Source: Bordetella parapertussis (GTDB lineage: Bacteria > Pseudomonadota > Gammaproteobacteria > Burkholderiales > Burkholderiaceae_B). From it: DNA of 27,990 nucleotides. Position 1 is the first letter of the stretch; each line of letters opens with the position of its first letter. Of the stretch, positions 25,993 to 27,990 are shown one piece after another. Both the position numbers and the translations under genes were made by a program. A model generated the notes under the pieces. That model made no database searches, was not told the DNA's origin, and saw only the letters and a program-made list of their open reading frames with translations. The stretch is taken from assembly GCA_943331855.1 (NCBI GenBank), contig CALQNE010000019.1, positions 1-27,990 on the forward strand, written 5' to 3'.

Positions 25993-27990
25993 TTATCGGG
26001 GTAGTGCGGTGTGTGGGTCAAAGCTCAGTAAGCCAGCCTGGATTAAATCAGGTGAGAGACCAAGCGCCCAAGCGGCGGCAACCGCCGCTAAAACGTTATA
26101 GGCTTGCGTCGTATCAAATGCTTGCTCAGTCCCACCGATGGCGGTGAGCGGGCAAAGGGCCTCCGTGCGATCGCCTTGGCTGAGCGCGATCGTACCCTCG
26201 ATGATTGAGACCACGCGCTGTTCTTGAGCAAGGTCAGTCGCGAGCTGAGGGGGGTGGCCCGACAAGCTAACCCAGGTGATCTGACCGTCACAATGGCGAG
26301 CAAGTTCAGCGATGCTTGGGTCATCGGCATTCAGAATCGCCATGCCTTTGGGCAATACCACATCGATCTGTGTACGATAAATTTTGAGGCGCTCGGCGAG
26401 CGTCGAGACTCGGTACTGCGAAAGGTTTTCGGCCCAATCAATTTGAGTAATGATGCCAACTTCGCAGCGTTCGTAGGCCAAGCCTTCGGTCAGCAATTGA
26501 CGCGAGCCGTTTTCAATGATCGCAGCCTGTACTTCACGATTCATCAATACGCGTCGTGCATTTTCAAAGTTGGCGCAATCACCTCGGTGCAATAAACGCT
26601 TGTCTACAAACAATCCTGCGCTACTTACCAGGCCGCAGCGCCAGCCGTGTAAGCCGAGCAGACGAAACAATAGTATGCCCGTCATGGTTTTACCCTGTGA
26701 GCCCGTGATGCCGATGACGGGAACTCTGGCCATATCACCTGGCGCAAAACTGTGTGCGACGATATCGCGGCCCACCTGGCGCGCTTTGCCGACTGCGGGC
26801 TTCAGATGCATCAAGAGCCCTGGCCCTGCGTTCACTTCAACAATTGCTCCGCCTTGCTCTTGCAGAGGTTTTGAAATATCGAGCGCGACTAAATCGATTC
26901 CGGCGATATTCAGGCCAACGACGCGCGCTGCGGTGCAGGCCAAAGCGGCGACCTCAGGGTGTACTTGATCAGTGCAATCGATGGCAACGTTGCCATTGCG
27001 CTGAATGACAATCTGACGACCTGCTGGTACGACACTCTGTGGTTCAAAACCCTGACGGGCGATCTCAAGGCGTACGGCTGAATCGAGTCGCACATAATTC
27101 AACGGTTGATCTTCTTGGTGACCACGGCGGGGATCTGCGTTGAGTTGCACGTCAAGCAGGGCTTCGATTGTATGAACGCCGTCGCCGGTGACCTGCGCAT
27201 ATTCGCCTTTTGCTGCGGCGACGAGTTTGCCACCGACGACTAATAAGCGATGCTCTTGCCCCACAATAAATTTTTCGACTAAGACACCCGAGCCTTCTTC
27301 GACTGCAACGCCGTAAGCTTGTTCGATCTCTTGCTGGGTACTTAAATTGGTGAAGACTCCGCGGCCATGGTTGCCATCGCTTGGCTTGACTACCACCGGA
27401 AGTCCGATATCTTGCGCTGCTTCCCAGGCTTGCTGTATCGAGTCAACCGCCTGCCCATTGGGCACAGGGATTCCGCAGGCTTGAAGCAGGGACTTTGTCA
27501 GCTCTTTATCGCGTGAAATGGTTTCGGCAATGGCACCCGTGTGGTCCGTCTCAGCTGTCCAGATGCGACGTTGATTTATTCCGTAGCCAAGCTGCAGTAA
27601 ATTGCCGGTGTTGAGTCTGATCGCGGGAATATCACGGTCGTCCGCGGCATCGACAATACAGGCAGTGCTGGGCCCTAAACAGTGTTTGTGACGCAAATTT
27701 TGTAGCTGCTGGACAGCGGTCTCGACGTCAAAGCTTGTGCGGTTAACCGCAGCCTCTATTAGTTCGCACGCCGCTTGCAATGCGTAACGGGTTACGAGGG
27801 GGTGCCAAGCGCGAACCACAACTTTATATAAAGTTGAGTTAGAGGTTTTTTGCGTCTCTCCAAAACCGCCAGGCAAATCGGCCAAAGACTGTAATGTCAG
27901 GGTGACGTGTTCGAGTATGTTGGCAGACCAGTGGCCTGAGGTGAGGGTGGTTTTCAGCCCAGTGGAGGCGTCAGGGTTGAGGTGTGACTG
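25993..27990 (-). CDS. Second, shortened cyanophycin synthetase (CphA'-like), 5' end outside window
   Basis: Paralogue of the adjacent CphA1. The frame is open to the window edge, giving 665 visible residues. A TTG at 27885 is not the start, because upstream codons (SGHWSANILEHVTLTLQSLA) clearly belong to the family N-terminal domain; about 40-60 residues are missing. The ATP-grasp domain keeps VVVKPSDGNHGRGV and EVNAGPGL but lacks about six residues where CphA1 has its STGG loop. In the Mur-ligase domain the P-loop reads TGSQGKTM rather than TGTNGKTT, ENGSRQLLTEGL replaces ETARGGILREGL, and TQIDWAENLS replaces TNIGVGDHLG. The protein ends (SFDPHTALPR) where CphA1 continues into its C-terminal domain. 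It may be a structural or regulatory partner, or a CphA2-like enzyme. Tandem cphA pairs are known in other betaproteobacteria. Confidence 0.9.
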   Translation of the reverse strand, partial: QSHLNPDASTGLKTTLTSGHWSANILEHVTLTLQSLADLPGGFGETQKTSNSTLYKVVVRAWHPLVTRYALQAACELIEAAVNRTSFDVETAVQQLQNLRHKHCLGPSTACIVDAADDRDIPAIRLNTGNLLQLGYGINQRRIWTAETDHTGAIAETISRDKELTKSLLQACGIPVPNGQAVDSIQQAWEAAQDIGLPVVVKPSDGNHGRGVFTNLSTQQEIEQAYGVAVEEGSGVLVEKFIVGQEHRLLVVGGKLVAAAKGEYAQVTGDGVHTIEALLDVQLNADPRRGHQEDQPLNYVRLDSAVRLEIARQGFEPQSVVPAGRQIVIQRNGNVAIDCTDQVHPEVAALACTAARVVGLNIAGIDLVALDISKPLQEQGGAIVEVNAGPGLLMHLKPAVGKARQVGRDIVAHSFAPGDMARVPVIGITGSQGKTMTGILLFRLLGLHGWRCGLVSSAGLFVDKRLLHRGDCANFENARRVLMNREVQAAIIENGSRQLLTEGLAYERCEVGIITQIDWAENLSQYRVSTLAERLKIYRTQIDVVLPKGMAILNADDPSIAELARHCDGQITWVSLSGHPPQLATDLAQEQRVVSIIEGTIALSQGDRTEALCPLTAIGGTEQAFDTTQAYNVLAAVAAAWALGLSPDLIQAGLLSFDPHTALPR

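Noticed and set aside
25993..26000. Frameshift or sequencing error truncating the upstream cyanophycin synthetase
   Set aside because: The bases after the stop do not encode the missing Mur-ligase C-terminal domain in any frame; they lead straight into the cphA1 ribosome binding site, so the short end is genuine.
1..27990. CRISPR arrays, tRNA or rRNA genes, insertion sequences, phage or defence genes
   Set aside because: No repeat-spacer pattern, tRNA-like cloverleaf, transposase or defence-family protein was seen; coding density and gene content are those of core chromosome.

Overview
The window is ordinary bacterial chromosome, densely coding, with G+C a little over half by eye. Gene content and protein wording point to a betaproteobacterium of the order Burkholderiales, most likely Alcaligenaceae (Bordetella-like). 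The signs are an sdh-gltA-odh cluster followed by zapE, the order bamD / rluD-pgeF-phaC-phaB-phaR, a PhaB very close to the well-known Cupriavidus enzyme, and tandem cyanophycin synthetases. The genus cannot be assigned. No rRNA, tRNA, CRISPR array, insertion sequence or phage gene was seen.

Region 1 (1-11513, all + strand) is a TCA-cycle block: the end of sdhD, then sdhA, sdhB, sdhE and gltA, closed by a strong hairpin terminator. A 336-bp intergenic region follows, with a candidate promoter, a 10-bp direct repeat and a hairpin next to the ribosome binding site. Then come the 2-oxoglutarate dehydrogenase genes sucA, sucB and lpdA, with zapE trailing from a TTG start. Together these cover citrate synthase, the 2-oxoglutarate to succinyl-CoA step, and succinate to fumarate with electrons passed to ubiquinone.

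Region 2 (11514-20202) holds housekeeping genes: trpS with an extra C-terminal domain, tex on the - strand, a divergent DinG/YoaA-type helicase, bamD on the - strand sharing overlapping stop codons with the helicase, then rluD and pgeF. bamD and rluD diverge from a 50-bp region whose central AT-rich hexamer can serve as a -10 element in both directions.

Region 3 (20203-27990) concerns storage polymers. phaC, phaB and phaR (+) make and regulate polyhydroxybutyrate, a carbon store. They converge on two cyanophycin synthetase genes (-), which concern a nitrogen store. The downstream one is a complete CphA1. The upstream one is cut by the window edge at its 5' end, stops where the Mur-ligase C-terminal domain should begin, and has altered motifs in both of its ATP-using domains.

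Most of the window is conserved core biology. The shortened, motif-degenerate cyanophycin synthetase paired with an intact one is the most interesting item. I see no clearly new multi-gene system.
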